The notes beneath the pieces are model-generated. The model worked only from the letters and a program-made list of their open reading frames with translations. It ran no database searches and was not told the DNA's origin. A program made the position numbers and the translations under genes. Below are positions 16,686 to 25,452 of a DNA stretch of 38,949 nt, piece after piece. The number at the start of each line of letters is the position of its first letter. Position 1 is the first letter of the stretch. Location of the stretch: assembly GCA_031553045.1 (NCBI GenBank), contig JAVBLZ010000018.1, forward strand, positions 1 to 38,949, written 5' to 3'. The stretch is from CALXQW01 sp031553045 (lineage in GTDB: Bacteria; Verrucomicrobiota; Verrucomicrobiia; Opitutales; Intestinicryptomonadaceae).

Positions 16686-19223
16686 TTATTCGTAATCTTT
16701 GGGATTGGGAATCCGTCCGCCGAATAATTCACGGGCGGATTCTTCTGAATTTAAATATCTATCCTTAAAGCGCTTATTCTTTCTGATTTCTGAGATGAAT
16801 TCATTATAATCTTCTTCTGTTATGCCATATGCAGGCGCTTCCAGTATGAATTGTTTTATGGCGTCAATGCTCAGCACAGAATCACAGTCGGCTAGAATAT
16901 TTTTTAGTTCTTCCTGCGCCTTAGCCTTGTCATAATAAGGATTTTCAAATATTAGTTCGTAGCGGAAAAAGTAATAACATTGCCTAAAATATCTTATAGA
17001 ATATTTTGTAAGCGGAAATACATAATCAGAGAAATTACTTGGCTTAGCACTGAGATTATCAAGTTCCTTCTTAATAGCGGCCGCTTTAAATTCTTTTGTT
17101 TTTGCAGCGTAATTTTTTGCCTCAATCGGCGCATAGTCATCTTCATCGTAAAATCCCGAGGAAATTTTCAACAAAGAAAAGTAAGCCTTATATGCGTATT
17201 TTGTAAATTTTTCAGGGCGTGCTTTAAGGATTTGTAGTGCAAATGCCTTATTTTTAGGGCGAAAGAAACCGCAATAATAGTTGCGCCAAGATTGGTCGGA
17301 AAATCTTCTGGCATAAGGATTGTCCACCACTATTTCATCAAAACGTATCTCCTTACTTCTTGCATAGAAATAAAGCTCCTCGTTAAAAGGCGTGTACAAT
17401 TTATTTATCTTGATATACTCTATAAGCTTGGAAATCTTTTCTTTTTTATCCGCCAAATCACTCTCGTCATAACGATAAAGTAAATTTAATATATGAACAT
17501 TCATATATTTCCAAAATTTCCAATCTGCGGTATCTTGCGCAGCTTTAAACCTAATACTGCCTAATTCAAAAGACTTCTCTGCCCACTCAAGCGCCTTTTG
17601 TTTATCACGCACTTTGCGCTCTTTAAAACGCATATCGTCTGTTGTGGGAATTTCAAAATAACTATTGTACACTAACTCTAAATCGAAGCGGTAAAAAATC
17701 GTATTCGGTTTCCAGCCTTGATAATACATAGAAAGTTCCAGCGCCCTTTGCCAATCGCTCTGGGCAATGTTTTCCATATATTCTAAGGGCGCTTTATAAT
17801 ACTTTAATTTCTCCTCCGCAGGCAGACGACGTTCAATGTGTTTGTTAATTGCATTTATGTCATTTGGCGCATCTTCAAATTTGTCATGCGTAAAATTTTC
17901 AACAGCAAAAATGTCGGAATCTACATCTGCGGGAAATAAACCGTTTTTTAAAAAGTGGAATTTTTCCACTATATCGGTTTTAAAACTACTATTCACAAGC
18001 TCTTGCCAAATAAAATCTAGGGCTTGTTTTTGAACATCTTTCACTTGAGCATCTTCCCCCTTTTTCTGAGCGTCTTTTTCTTCGGCAAGCTTTTTGTAAT
18101 GAATCTGTTTTTCTTCAAGGAATACTAAAAAATCTTTATCTTTAATTTTATAGTTGGGTTCACCCCAAGATCTGCCAAGCCCATATATGCGATAAGCATT
18201 CAACATATTTGCAATGCGATATAATTGTTCACTTTCTTTTTTCTCTATGTAGTCAAAGTAATACAAACTTTTCTCCCAATTATAATGTTCGTTACGTATT
18301 TCCACGTGGTCGAAAACAAATTTTAAAGACATATCAAAAACCTTTGTGCCATATAGTATAAATAAAGATTTATATGATGATTCGGGGTCTGCCTCATACT
18401 CTTTAATAAGGTTAGATAATTTTTCTTCCTCTTTCTTTACAAATTCCGCCCTTCTGCTTTGGAAGATTGGTCGCCAATAATTCGCCTTCGCTTCATCTTT
18501 ATGTTCTGGCAAATATTCCCCTGAATAAATTTTAACAAGCTCATCCGCCGCCCAAAAATCGCTGCGACGTTCCAAACAATATATAGCCAACTCATAATCT
18601 TGCGGAACAAGATAGCCGCAATAAAAATTACGCCACGCCAGTTCAAGGGCGTGTTCATTTAAAATTGCATCCCGTTTTTCAAAATCTTTTCCCACACCTA
18701 TGCCGTGATGATACAAATACGCCACTAGCGGTGTTGCAAAACGGAAACCGTCAAATTCAAAATTCTGCGTTTCAAATCGCCTAAAATCTTCAGGTGTTTT
18801 TGTGCGTAAAATTTCCAAAACCTTTTGAATATTTTTTTCAGTGCCTATGCCTTGCAGATAAATATTTGCCATATTCGCCACTTCATAGGTCATTGTTTCC
18901 TGTGCGCTGTAATATTTTTTTGCATACTCAAATGCTTTTGCGGCGTCTCTGATTTTAACTTTAGTTTTCAAATCTTCATCGCTGGGAATATCAGCCCCAA
19001 CGTGGTGATGCTTTGCAGGTTTTGCCCAATAATCAAAAATCCTTTTTGAAAACCCTTGATAATACATAGATAAAATATACCCGCCCAAATAAGACCTCGT
19101 AGGGTTTGCCTTTGCCCTTTCAATCTTTGCAGCAAGTTCGGAATCCGCATCCGTAGCAAATAACGATGAGTGCGCTGCTGCAAACAGAAATATACTTAGC
19201 AACATAAACACTCTAATTTTCAT
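16686..19223 (-). CDS. Secreted Sel1-like repeat protein, paralogue 2
   Basis: The 845-aa product is a close paralogue of the 849-aa protein made by the gene just downstream on the same strand. It keeps the signal peptide (cleavage near FATD), both SMYYQG and WRN(F/Y)YCG motif pairs and the identical end FGGRIPNPKDYE. Divergence is patchy. The stretch from FPADVDSDIFAVENF to the second SMYYQGW is almost unchanged, whereas the region after MEYI/IEYI and the parts preceding the common end differ strongly. That fits gene conversion or uneven selection after duplication. It has its own promoter with the same leaderless layout. The binding partner or substrate is unknown. Confidence 0.82.
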   Translation of the reverse strand: MKIRVFMLLSIFLFAAAHSSLFATDADSELAAKIERAKANPTRSYLGGYILSMYYQGFSKRIFDYWAKPAKHHHVGADIPSDEDLKTKVKIRDAAKAFEYAKKYYSAQETMTYEVANMANIYLQGIGTEKNIQKVLEILRTKTPEDFRRFETQNFEFDGFRFATPLVAYLYHHGIGVGKDFEKRDAILNEHALELAWRNFYCGYLVPQDYELAIYCLERRSDFWAADELVKIYSGEYLPEHKDEAKANYWRPIFQSRRAEFVKKEEEKLSNLIKEYEADPESSYKSLFILYGTKVFDMSLKFVFDHVEIRNEHYNWEKSLYYFDYIEKKESEQLYRIANMLNAYRIYGLGRSWGEPNYKIKDKDFLVFLEEKQIHYKKLAEEKDAQKKGEDAQVKDVQKQALDFIWQELVNSSFKTDIVEKFHFLKNGLFPADVDSDIFAVENFTHDKFEDAPNDINAINKHIERRLPAEEKLKYYKAPLEYMENIAQSDWQRALELSMYYQGWKPNTIFYRFDLELVYNSYFEIPTTDDMRFKERKVRDKQKALEWAEKSFELGSIRFKAAQDTADWKFWKYMNVHILNLLYRYDESDLADKKEKISKLIEYIKINKLYTPFNEELYFYARSKEIRFDEIVVDNPYARRFSDQSWRNYYCGFFRPKNKAFALQILKARPEKFTKYAYKAYFSLLKISSGFYDEDDYAPIEAKNYAAKTKEFKAAAIKKELDNLSAKPSNFSDYVFPLTKYSIRYFRQCYYFFRYELIFENPYYDKAKAQEELKNILADCDSVLSIDAIKQFILEAPAYGITEEDYNEFISEIRKNKRFKDRYLNSEESARELFGGRIPNPKDYE

Positions 19224-19230
19224 AAGTTAT

Positions 19231-19259
19231 AATATATTATTTACGCCAACTGAGTTCAA
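19231..19259 (-). promoter_or_regulatory. Promoter of Sel1-like gene 2, leaderless arrangement
   Basis: TTGAAC (19259-19254), 17 bases, TATATT (19236-19231), then ATAACTT and ATG 19223. It is the duplicated twin of the promoter at 16538-16566; only one base of the spacer differs. Confidence 0.62.
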
Positions 19260-19390
19260 GAATCTTTTATTTTCAAAAAGATTTGCCTCTTTAAAATGAG
19301 TAGAATTTTTCCACTTTCAAATTTTTAAAGTGTATAATTTCCAACCCTAGCAATATGTATAAACCCTCCGCAGCCATTCAAGCGGTGATG

Positions 19391-20200
19391 TTATTCTGTC
19401 CTGAAATTGAGGGATATTACATGGCTTTCATTGTCGGGCGTGCCCGAAAGCACAAGGCTGGAAAATACGGCAATCACGGAATTATCAAAGTCTTTATTGC
19501 CGCTAGATTTTGTTATCACAACATTGCTGACCATTCCGCTTTTGGAAATTTTAAATTCTATCGTGGCAACAAAATCTATACCCTGACAACTGCTCGGCAG
19601 ACGCCACTTAGCTTTTGCTTGGGCGTTTATGTAACGTAGATAAGCCTGAAAAGCATCCATCTGCGCCTGTCTTACCGCAGAGGAAGATTGGTTTGTTTTT
19701 ACATTGCTGAAACTTGTGGCGTTTACGGATATGTTGCTGCCGACCTCAACAGGCTTGAGGTTGACAGGCTTTGAAGGCTTGGGAGCAGTAACCGTAGGTT
19801 TGGTTTTTTGCGGATTTTGTTTAAAAAACTCCTCCGCCGTCATTGGCTTTGGCTTGGGCTTGGGAACATCTACGGGTTTGGGTTTTGGGGTAGGCTTGGG
19901 AGTTGGCTCTGGCGGCGCAGGTGTGGGCTCCGGCGGGGTTGGTTCAGGCGGCGTGGGGGCGGGGGGAATTTCCAGAGGCTGCACTTGGGGCAAAGGCTCA
20001 ACATTTATCTGCGGACTTGGCGGCGGCGGCAAAAGCGGTTCGCTATTTTGCTGTGCAGGTTCAACTAAGTCCATCACCAGTTTTTCAGAAGGGTCTTCCT
20101 GCGGATAGAAGTTGGCAACATACGCCATAAGAGCCGCCGCAAACACAATTATAGCGTGTAGCGACACAGACTGCAAATAACTCCTTGGCGTAGAATTCAT
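19391..20200 (-). CDS. tonB: TonB-family energy transducer
   Basis: TonB carries energy from the inner-membrane ExbB-ExbD proton channel to outer-membrane receptors. The 269-aa product has one N-terminal membrane segment (about 12-32) and a long Pro/Lys/Glu-rich periplasm-spanning region (about 45-150) with repeated PPEPTP and PKPKP motifs. Its C-terminal domain (about 185-269) has GMVSNVVITKSSGNKDFDNSVI, the TonB/TolA C-terminal pattern. A TolA role is possible, but the proline-rich linker favours TonB. I placed the start at ATG 20200, just after the exbD stop codon; a TTG directly before it is less likely. It is the last gene of an exbB-exbD-tonB set. No clear terminator follows. Confidence 0.85.
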   Translation of the reverse strand: MNSTPRSYLQSVSLHAIIVFAAALMAYVANFYPQEDPSEKLVMDLVEPAQQNSEPLLPPPPSPQINVEPLPQVQPLEIPPAPTPPEPTPPEPTPAPPEPTPKPTPKPKPVDVPKPKPKPMTAEEFFKQNPQKTKPTVTAPKPSKPVNLKPVEVGSNISVNATSFSNVKTNQSSSAVRQAQMDAFQAYLRYINAQAKAKWRLPSSCQGIDFVATIEFKISKSGMVSNVVITKSSGNKDFDNSVIAVFSSLVLSGTPDNESHVISLNFRTE

Positions 20201-20204
20201 CAAC

Positions 20205-20624
20205 TTACTTAACCTCTGTATCTAGGTGCAATTTTGTCAGCTTGTGGCGTTTGATTGCCGCAATGACATCCACAATTTTCTGATAAGTTAAAGACCTATC
20301 AGCCCTAAGGCTGATTGGATTTTCACTCTTTGAAGCCGCCATTGCGCCCAACATTGCATCAAGCTCTATCAAATCTACGGGCTGCTTGCCCCAGAAGACC
20401 TGACCGTGAGCGTCTATATTTATCACCTGAAACTCAACATCAGTAGGACGCACACTCGCAGAATCTTCATCCTGTTTGGGCAGTTTTAAATCTATGGTTT
20501 GCTCTAAAAGAGGCGTGGTAACCATGAATATGATTAACAAGGAAAATGCAAGGTCCATAAGCGGAGTTACATTCAGCTCTGAAAGTGCGCCAAGAGAATT
20601 TCTCCTTTTGAAACTTCTTGCCAT
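20205..20624 (-). CDS. exbD: ExbD/TolR-family biopolymer transport protein
   Basis: The 139-aa product has a short cytoplasmic start, a single membrane helix with the family motif LNVTPLMDLAFSLLIIF, and a periplasmic domain. Asp24 is the conserved proton-path residue. The periplasmic part ends in the usual ISLRADRSLTYQKIVDVIAAIK motif. It forms the proton channel with the ExbB-type protein encoded six bases upstream and works with the TonB-type protein encoded directly after it. Length is normal. Confidence 0.93.
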   Translation of the reverse strand: MARSFKRRNSLGALSELNVTPLMDLAFSLLIIFMVTTPLLEQTIDLKLPKQDEDSASVRPTDVEFQVINIDAHGQVFWGKQPVDLIELDAMLGAMAASKSENPISLRADRSLTYQKIVDVIAAIKRHKLTKLHLDTEVK

Positions 20625-20630
20625 AAAATT

Positions 20631-21644
20631 TTAGTCCTTAAAACGGTTATCCGAATCGTCGTCGTCGAAAGAGATTTTAAACTTGCTCTGCGAAGGCGGA
20701 GGAGGCGTAAAGCCTTGAGATGTTGAAGGCTGACCAAAATTTGCAGATGGTTTTTGCAAAGGAGGATGTGCGGAAGTTGCAGATGGGTTTTGCGAAAGTT
20801 GAGATGCGGGATTTTGTGAAAATTGCGGCGCAGGGTCAGGATCCGAATAATCGGGTCTGCCCATAAATTCGCGAGGATCCAACCTATGTTCTTGAGGCGC
20901 TGCCTGCTTTGGCGCAGGACAGGCAAAATTCAAAATGCGCTGTCTGCCCTCAAGCTCTATTTTATCGGCAAGGCTTGAGGCAAAATTTTCCAAATCGGTA
21001 ACCAAGCTCTTGCTCTTTGTCAGCAGAAAATTATATCCGAATACTGAAGGTATCGCCACAAGAAGCCCCGCAACCGTCGTAAGCAAAGCGCCCGAAACAC
21101 CGGGGGCAAGCTGTTGCAGAGTAACCGTTGCAGATTCACCCATGCTGCCGAAGCAATCCATAACGCCCCACACCGTGCCCAGCAAACCCAAAAAAGGCGC
21201 ACCCGCAATGACGGAGCCAAGCAGAATCATCTTGGCTTCATAGCGTATGTATTGGCGTGTAAGCGTGCGCTGTATGGCGTTTTCAACAAGCTGCATGCGC
21301 AAGGCAAGAAGTTCGGCATTCATTTCATTTGAGCCAAACCTGCTCCAAGCGGTGATAGACTCCCTTACAATGGCGGCGTAAGAGCCGTGCATATTTTTAA
21401 TTTCCGATGCCGCACCAACCACGGAAGGCGTGCGGGCAATCAGGTTTTCCACCCCGGAATTTTGCTGTTTAAGAGTATCCAAATCAAAATTTTTGCCGAG
21501 CATAACAGCCCAAGCAACTATGCTGAATACGACAAGAACCACCACAATTGCCTGCCCCGCAAAATTTGACTGGGTAAAATATTTCACCAAATTTGCGATG
21601 CCCGTATCTGCAAAAATACATGAGTTTATTAGGTCTGTTATCAT
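20631..21644 (-). CDS. exbB: MotA/TolQ/ExbB proton channel family protein
   Basis: The 337-aa product has three membrane segments at about residues 28-50, 145-170 and 190-212. It carries the family signature in the second and third (APFLGLLGTVWGVMDCF, LAPGVSGALLTTVAGLLVAIPS). It is longer than usual because of a Pro/Ser/Gln-rich cytoplasmic tail (about 255-337), with repeats of the SQNPS type and an acidic FDDDDSDN near the end; the tail function is unknown. ATG 21644 has no clear Shine-Dalgarno sequence. It heads the exbB-exbD-tonB set; TolQ is the alternative name. Confidence 0.9.
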   Translation of the reverse strand: MITDLINSCIFADTGIANLVKYFTQSNFAGQAIVVVLVVFSIVAWAVMLGKNFDLDTLKQQNSGVENLIARTPSVVGAASEIKNMHGSYAAIVRESITAWSRFGSNEMNAELLALRMQLVENAIQRTLTRQYIRYEAKMILLGSVIAGAPFLGLLGTVWGVMDCFGSMGESATVTLQQLAPGVSGALLTTVAGLLVAIPSVFGYNFLLTKSKSLVTDLENFASSLADKIELEGRQRILNFACPAPKQAAPQEHRLDPREFMGRPDYSDPDPAPQFSQNPASQLSQNPSATSAHPPLQKPSANFGQPSTSQGFTPPPPSQSKFKISFDDDDSDNRFKD

Positions 21645-21704
21645 ATAGTTGTATCAGTAATTCATTCTTTGACAAAAAAGCCAGATAATTATTCAAAATT
21701 TATT

Positions 21705-22475
21705 TTATTTTTTTGAGCCCTCGGCGCCAAGCCTGATTAGTTTTTCCAATTCTGAAATTTGCTTTGAAATTGTCTGATAAATCGGGTCTTTTTCCGTCAG
21801 GCGTTTTTTGAGGGTTTGCAAAACTTCCAAAGACTTATCCAATTTGCCGTTCATAATCAGGGTGTCGGCGTAATTGCGCATGAGATGTATTGTAGGCAGA
21901 TTGGGCAAATTCATCGCCCTCTCATAATAGCCTTCTGCAAGTTTAAAGTCTTCTAGCTTGTTTATGGAAAGCTGGGCAAGCTCCATAAGCAATTCATAAT
22001 CTTCGCCGAGTTCTCCAAGCCCTCTATTCAAAAACTCCACCGCCCTCTTTGCCTGCCTTAGCTTTACCGATTTTTCAAATTCAGGAGTGATTCTCTTACC
22101 CCTATTTTCTTGCTCGCTCAAAATCCAAGCGGGCGTATCGTAGGCTATGATGGAAGCGCCCCTTGTCCAAAACATGCGCATTTGCGGGTCTATATTTACA
22201 GCCATATCTATACTTGAAAGACAGTCGCTCAAGCGTTTCTCCTCCCAATAAATGTAAGACTTTATCCAAATCAAGTCGGCAATCAAAGACCTGTAACCGC
22301 CAAGCAGCCCCATGATTACCGCACCTCCGCTAGACTTCCGCAAAGCATCTTTTTGCGCTTGCAAGTTTTTTTTATCAATACAGACATCTTCAAGCTTTAC
22401 AGTTGCAACGCCCACCAAAACCATTGCGACAATCACAATAGCGATTTTTTTTATACTCTCAAAAATATCGGACAT
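21705..22475 (-). CDS. Membrane-anchored TPR-like protein coupled to an ABC transporter
   Basis: The 256-aa product starts with a membrane helix (about 10-28), then has the stretch GGYRSLIADLIWIKSYIYWEE. I recognise this type of segment from TPR proteins linked to ABC-2 transporters in Verrucomicrobiota/Lentisphaerae-like genomes. Helical TPR-like repeats fill about 70-250 (KRAVEFLNRGLGEL, KLAEGYYERAMNLPN, DKSLEVLQTLKKR). The start at 22475 overlaps the permease stop codon by one base (TAATG), which signals translational coupling, so it probably acts with the transporter. No enzymatic motif is seen. Confidence 0.75.
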   Translation of the reverse strand: MSDIFESIKKIAIVIVAMVLVGVATVKLEDVCIDKKNLQAQKDALRKSSGGAVIMGLLGGYRSLIADLIWIKSYIYWEEKRLSDCLSSIDMAVNIDPQMRMFWTRGASIIAYDTPAWILSEQENRGKRITPEFEKSVKLRQAKRAVEFLNRGLGELGEDYELLMELAQLSINKLEDFKLAEGYYERAMNLPNLPTIHLMRNYADTLIMNGKLDKSLEVLQTLKKRLTEKDPIYQTISKQISELEKLIRLGAEGSKK

Positions 22476-23272
22476 TAGAGAAGTTTTTTGGTGAAGCAAT
22501 ATGCGCTAATCATCGCCATTGCCACCGCATAAATTATGGAATACAGCAGGGTTGAAAAAAATATGTAACCCTGAAACCCGCCAAAAACAAAACCCTCAGA
22601 AGCCGCAAAGACATTCATGTTAGGCAAAAGCACGGACGCTATCAAATGCCCAAAATTTCTGTCCACAACAGACGAGCCAAAGTCTAAAAAATTCATCATG
22701 CTTGCCGCAAGCAGCATGAAAGACGATATCATAGAAAACATTATAGAGCCCGAAAGAGAGCACACCAAAGACGTAAGCGCACTTATCAAAACCAGCTTAA
22801 ACCACTGCAAAAACAGATACGCCGCCATCCCTGAAATTGAAAGGTTTAAACCGCCGAGATATTCCGCAGAAGCCCAAGAAAGTTCATACTGCGTATAATA
22901 AATCATGGCAATAGTGCTAATGCCAATCACGCCCGTAAAAATCATCAAAAGCGCCGATATGCCAAAAATTTTCCCAAACACAAACTGCACAAACATAACA
23001 GGTTTTGAGCGCAAGGTCATTAATGTTTTTGTGTCAATTTCAGAATGTATAAGCTGGCAAGTTACGGTTATTGATATGATAGAGCCAAAGAAGGCAAGCG
23101 CACCCGCACCAAAGTCGGCAATAAATTGCAGCCTTGCGTGCCCCATGTCCAACTTGAGCAAATAATTTGAAAGCAACACCAAGGCAAGCGACACAAGAAA
23201 AATCAAAAGCATGAGCCTCTGACGAATCGCCTCTTTAAATGTTACAAAAGCTATTATGACGGAATTTCTCAT
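22475..23272 (-). CDS. ABC-2-type transporter permease
   Basis: The 265-aa product has about six hydrophobic membrane segments. Its cytoplasmic start, FVTFKEAIRQRLMLLIFLVS, is typical of ABC-2 permeases, and it contains the conserved SEIDTKTLMTLRSKPV coupling-helix segment. Its ATG overlaps the ATPase stop codon by four bases (ATGA), so the two are co-translated partners. Substrate is unknown. Confidence 0.9.
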   Translation of the reverse strand: MRNSVIIAFVTFKEAIRQRLMLLIFLVSLALVLLSNYLLKLDMGHARLQFIADFGAGALAFFGSIISITVTCQLIHSEIDTKTLMTLRSKPVMFVQFVFGKIFGISALLMIFTGVIGISTIAMIYYTQYELSWASAEYLGGLNLSISGMAAYLFLQWFKLVLISALTSLVCSLSGSIMFSMISSFMLLAASMMNFLDFGSSVVDRNFGHLIASVLLPNMNVFAASEGFVFGGFQGYIFFSTLLYSIIYAVAMAMISAYCFTKKLL

Positions 23273-24111
23273 TTTTTATTTTCCACAATGTTTCTAAAAT
23301 ATTCGCCCAAAGAGATTCTGCCTTGAGAGACCTCCGCCACATCCGCACCCAGACTCAGCGCATAGTCCGTAATTTTTTTTGCGGCAAGCGCATTGACATT
23401 TTTTAGGCAAAGCCGCATTTCATCGGCCTTGTTTAAAAGCTCATCCAAAGACCCCATCGCAACAAGCTCGCCCTTTGACATAATTGCAATTCTGTCGCAA
23501 AGTTTTTCAACTTCGCCCATCAAGTGCGAAGACAATAATACGGTTTTGCCTTCTGATTTCAGCTTTAAAATTATCTCCGCCATATCTGCCATGCCCACGG
23601 GGTCTAGACCACTTGCGGGCTCATCCAAAATGACCAATTTGGGGTTATGAACTATGGCTTGCGCAAGCCCCGCCCTCTGCTGCATACCTTTTGAATAGAC
23701 ACTCAATGCCCTGTTCATGGCATCTTTAAGACCCACCGTTTCAAGGGCGTTTTCAGATGCCGCCTTTGCGTCTTTGGCGCTCATGCCGCAAAGTTTGGCG
23801 TAAAACATAACAAGCTCCAACCCCGTTAAGAATCTGTAAAAATTCGGAGTTTCTGGCAGATAACCCATGGAGCGTTTTGTGTCCAAAGAAAGCGGGGCGG
23901 AAAAAATTTCAAAACTTCCGGAATTGGGTTTTATGAGCCCCGTAAGTATCTTAATTATTGTGGATTTGCCTGCGCCGTTAGCCCCAAGCAGGGCAAAAAT
24001 CTCGCCCTCATTCACGCTGAAACTGACTTTGTCTAGAGCCTTAACCAAAAAGCCTTTTAGCCCAAAGCTGTAATATTTTTCCAGATTCTCAACCTTGATT
24101 GCAATATTCAT
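23269..24111 (-). CDS. ABC transporter ATP-binding protein
   Basis: The 280-aa product has Walker A GANGAGKST (43-51), the signature YSKGMQQR (139-146), Walker B LVILDEP (159-165) with SGLDP, and the switch histidine in LLSSHLM. The signature has SKGMQQR where LSGGQ is standard, as is usual for ABC-2/CcmA-type exporters. The ~60-residue C-terminal part is a family-specific extension. The start codon overlaps the acylphosphatase stop codon by one base (TGATG), and the permease follows by a four-base overlap. Confidence 0.95.
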   Translation of the reverse strand: MNIAIKVENLEKYYSFGLKGFLVKALDKVSFSVNEGEIFALLGANGAGKSTIIKILTGLIKPNSGSFEIFSAPLSLDTKRSMGYLPETPNFYRFLTGLELVMFYAKLCGMSAKDAKAASENALETVGLKDAMNRALSVYSKGMQQRAGLAQAIVHNPKLVILDEPASGLDPVGMADMAEIILKLKSEGKTVLLSSHLMGEVEKLCDRIAIMSKGELVAMGSLDELLNKADEMRLCLKNVNALAAKKITDYALSLGADVAEVSQGRISLGEYFRNIVENKK

Positions 24112-24395
24112 CAGTCTGAAATTATTGTGAAATTTTTATAAGAATCGTTGAAGAAATCTTCCTGCTCAAAAAAATCTTTTATGAAGGGCGACATCGTATT
24201 TTTGACGTCTTCCACAAAGTCTCTGCATTCCGATTTTTCACCTAGCGCACAAAGATGAACCCTGCCGTCGTCTAGGTTGCGTACAAAGCCCACCACTTCA
24301 TAAGCCTTGGAAAGTTGTAGGGTTTTGTATCTAAAGCCCACACCTTGCACCCTGCCCTTAAACCAAATTTGCAGTCTATAATTGCCGTTTTGCAT
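24111..24395 (-). CDS. acyP: Acylphosphatase
   Basis: Acylphosphatase hydrolyses carboxyl-phosphate bonds such as those in acetyl phosphate or 1,3-bisphosphoglycerate. The 94-aa product has the conserved GRVQGVGFRY motif containing the catalytic Arg, and VVGFVRNLDDGRV containing the catalytic Asn. I chose ATG 24395 because it gives the usual ~90-aa length. The frame stays open for 23 more codons to a TTG, and that extension would be atypical. It heads a coupled set with the ABC genes; a functional link to them is not evident. Confidence 0.9.
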   Translation of the reverse strand: MQNGNYRLQIWFKGRVQGVGFRYKTLQLSKAYEVVGFVRNLDDGRVHLCALGEKSECRDFVEDVKNTMSPFIKDFFEQEDFFNDSYKNFTIISD

Positions 24396-24552
24396 GAACA
24401 CAAAGCTAACGAGCTCAGAATTTTCGGCAATAATTATTTTTAAAGTCTTGAAACTTTTGAACAAATCTGTTGTATATTCGTCTATGAATTCAAACCTTGC
24501 ACGTATTTGCGGGCGAGGTTTCTATTATTTTCAAACAATTAAATACTAAATT

Positions 24553-25320
24553 ATGAAACTAAATAAATATATTACAAAGTCGGCATTGGCTTCAGTTGCA
24601 TTTTGCGCTGTTGCGAGCCTTTTCGCCCAAGAAGCCGCAGCACCTGCAGCACCGGTAGAAACTTCAAAAGAAGACGCAATCAAGTTTATTAAACTTTACG
24701 GCTCAGCCGTTGCAGAAAACTGCGGCGCCGACGACTTGCAGCTTAGCGCTGAAGAAAAAGCGGCTTTTGTAGCCGGCGTTGCTGAAGGCTTGGACGGTAA
24801 AATTTCCATGCAGGAAAATCAGGCAATGGCAATGAAGGCACAGCAGTACTTGGCGCAGAGAGCCGCAGACATCGCTAAAAAAGTTGCCGCAAAAGCCCAG
24901 ATTGAAGCCGACAAATATTTTAAAGAGTTGGATAAAAATTCAAAAATCAGCAAGACTGCAAGCGGTCTATATTATGAAATTATAGAGCAGGGTTCAGCAG
25001 AAATGCCAAAGGAATCTTCAACCGTGAAAATCAATTACAAAGGCGCACTAGTTGACGGTAAAGTGTTTGATTCGTCTGAAAAGAACGGCGCACCGGTTGA
25101 CCTCAATTTGGCGCAGGTAATTCCAGGTTTCAGGGAAGGCTTGCAGAAAGTCGGCAAGGGCGGCAAAATCAAGCTTCACATACCTTCAAAATTGGGCTAT
25201 GGCGATGCGCAGATTCCAGGCATTCCGGCAGGTTCAACTTTGGTATTTGATGTTGAAATTGTAGACATCACTGAAGCGCCCGCAGCACCTGCTGCTGTTG
25301 AAGCGCCAGCAGGCATGTAA
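24553..25320 (+). CDS. Secreted FKBP-type peptidyl-prolyl cis-trans isomerase
   Basis: The enzyme catalyses cis-trans isomerisation of prolyl bonds in the periplasm or at the surface. The 255-aa product has a signal peptide (cleavage near LFA-QEA, about residue 25) and an Ala/Pro-rich start. A helical dimerisation domain of the FKBP_N type lies at about 40-130, and the FKBP domain at about 155-240 (VKINYKGALVDGKVFDSS, PGFREGLQKVGKGGKI, LGYGDAQIPGIPAGSTLVFDVE). An Ala/Pro/Glu tail closes it. The layout is that of Mip/FkpA/FklB proteins. There is no Shine-Dalgarno sequence. A TAAATA seven bases before the ATG could be a -10 box. A strong terminator follows. Confidence 0.93.
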   Translation: MKLNKYITKSALASVAFCAVASLFAQEAAAPAAPVETSKEDAIKFIKLYGSAVAENCGADDLQLSAEEKAAFVAGVAEGLDGKISMQENQAMAMKAQQYLAQRAADIAKKVAAKAQIEADKYFKELDKNSKISKTASGLYYEIIEQGSAEMPKESSTVKINYKGALVDGKVFDSSEKNGAPVDLNLAQVIPGFREGLQKVGKGGKIKLHIPSKLGYGDAQIPGIPAGSTLVFDVEIVDITEAPAAPAAVEAPAGM

Positions 25321-25352
25321 TTTGCTTTCACCCTTCCGCATTTGCGGTTGCA

Positions 25353-25389
25353 AAAAAAGGCAGAGTGTTTTTTACGCTCTGCCTTTTTT
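25353..25389. terminator. Rho-independent terminator after the FKBP gene
   Basis: AAAAAAGGCAGAGTG pairs with CGCTCTGCCTTTTTT around a short T-rich loop. Both sides end in A- or T-runs, so it can act on either strand. It lies 33 bases after the FKBP stop codon and separates it from the operon at 25453. Confidence 0.9.
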
Positions 25390-25452
25390 ACTTATTAGTA
25401 AAGGCGGCTTTTTTTATTGCAAAACCAAGACCGTACAAAATACTTGAGGCTT

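Larger units (their letters stand above)
16584..19275. repeat. Tandem segmental duplication, second unit (~2.7 kb)
   Basis: Second unit of the duplication that starts at 13877: peptidase 3' fragment, 845-aa gene, promoter, and the closing CTTTTATTTTCA at 19264-19275. Similarity stops right after this motif (AAAAG here, TATTATG at the end of the first unit). Confidence 0.9.

Noticed and set aside
19331..19639. Plus-strand TGTATAAT box and the open frame at 19355, possible antisense gene to tonB
   Set aside because: The -10 box is good, but no -35 box fits and the frame is opposite tonB codons with no recognised domain. An antisense RNA remains possible but is unsupported.
19704..20108. Gly-rich plus-strand open frame
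   Set aside because: It is the mirror of the Pro-rich TonB linker codons on the other strand.
24396..24464. Upstream extension of acylphosphatase to a TTG
   Set aside because: It would make the protein 23 residues longer than usual without adding a conserved motif.
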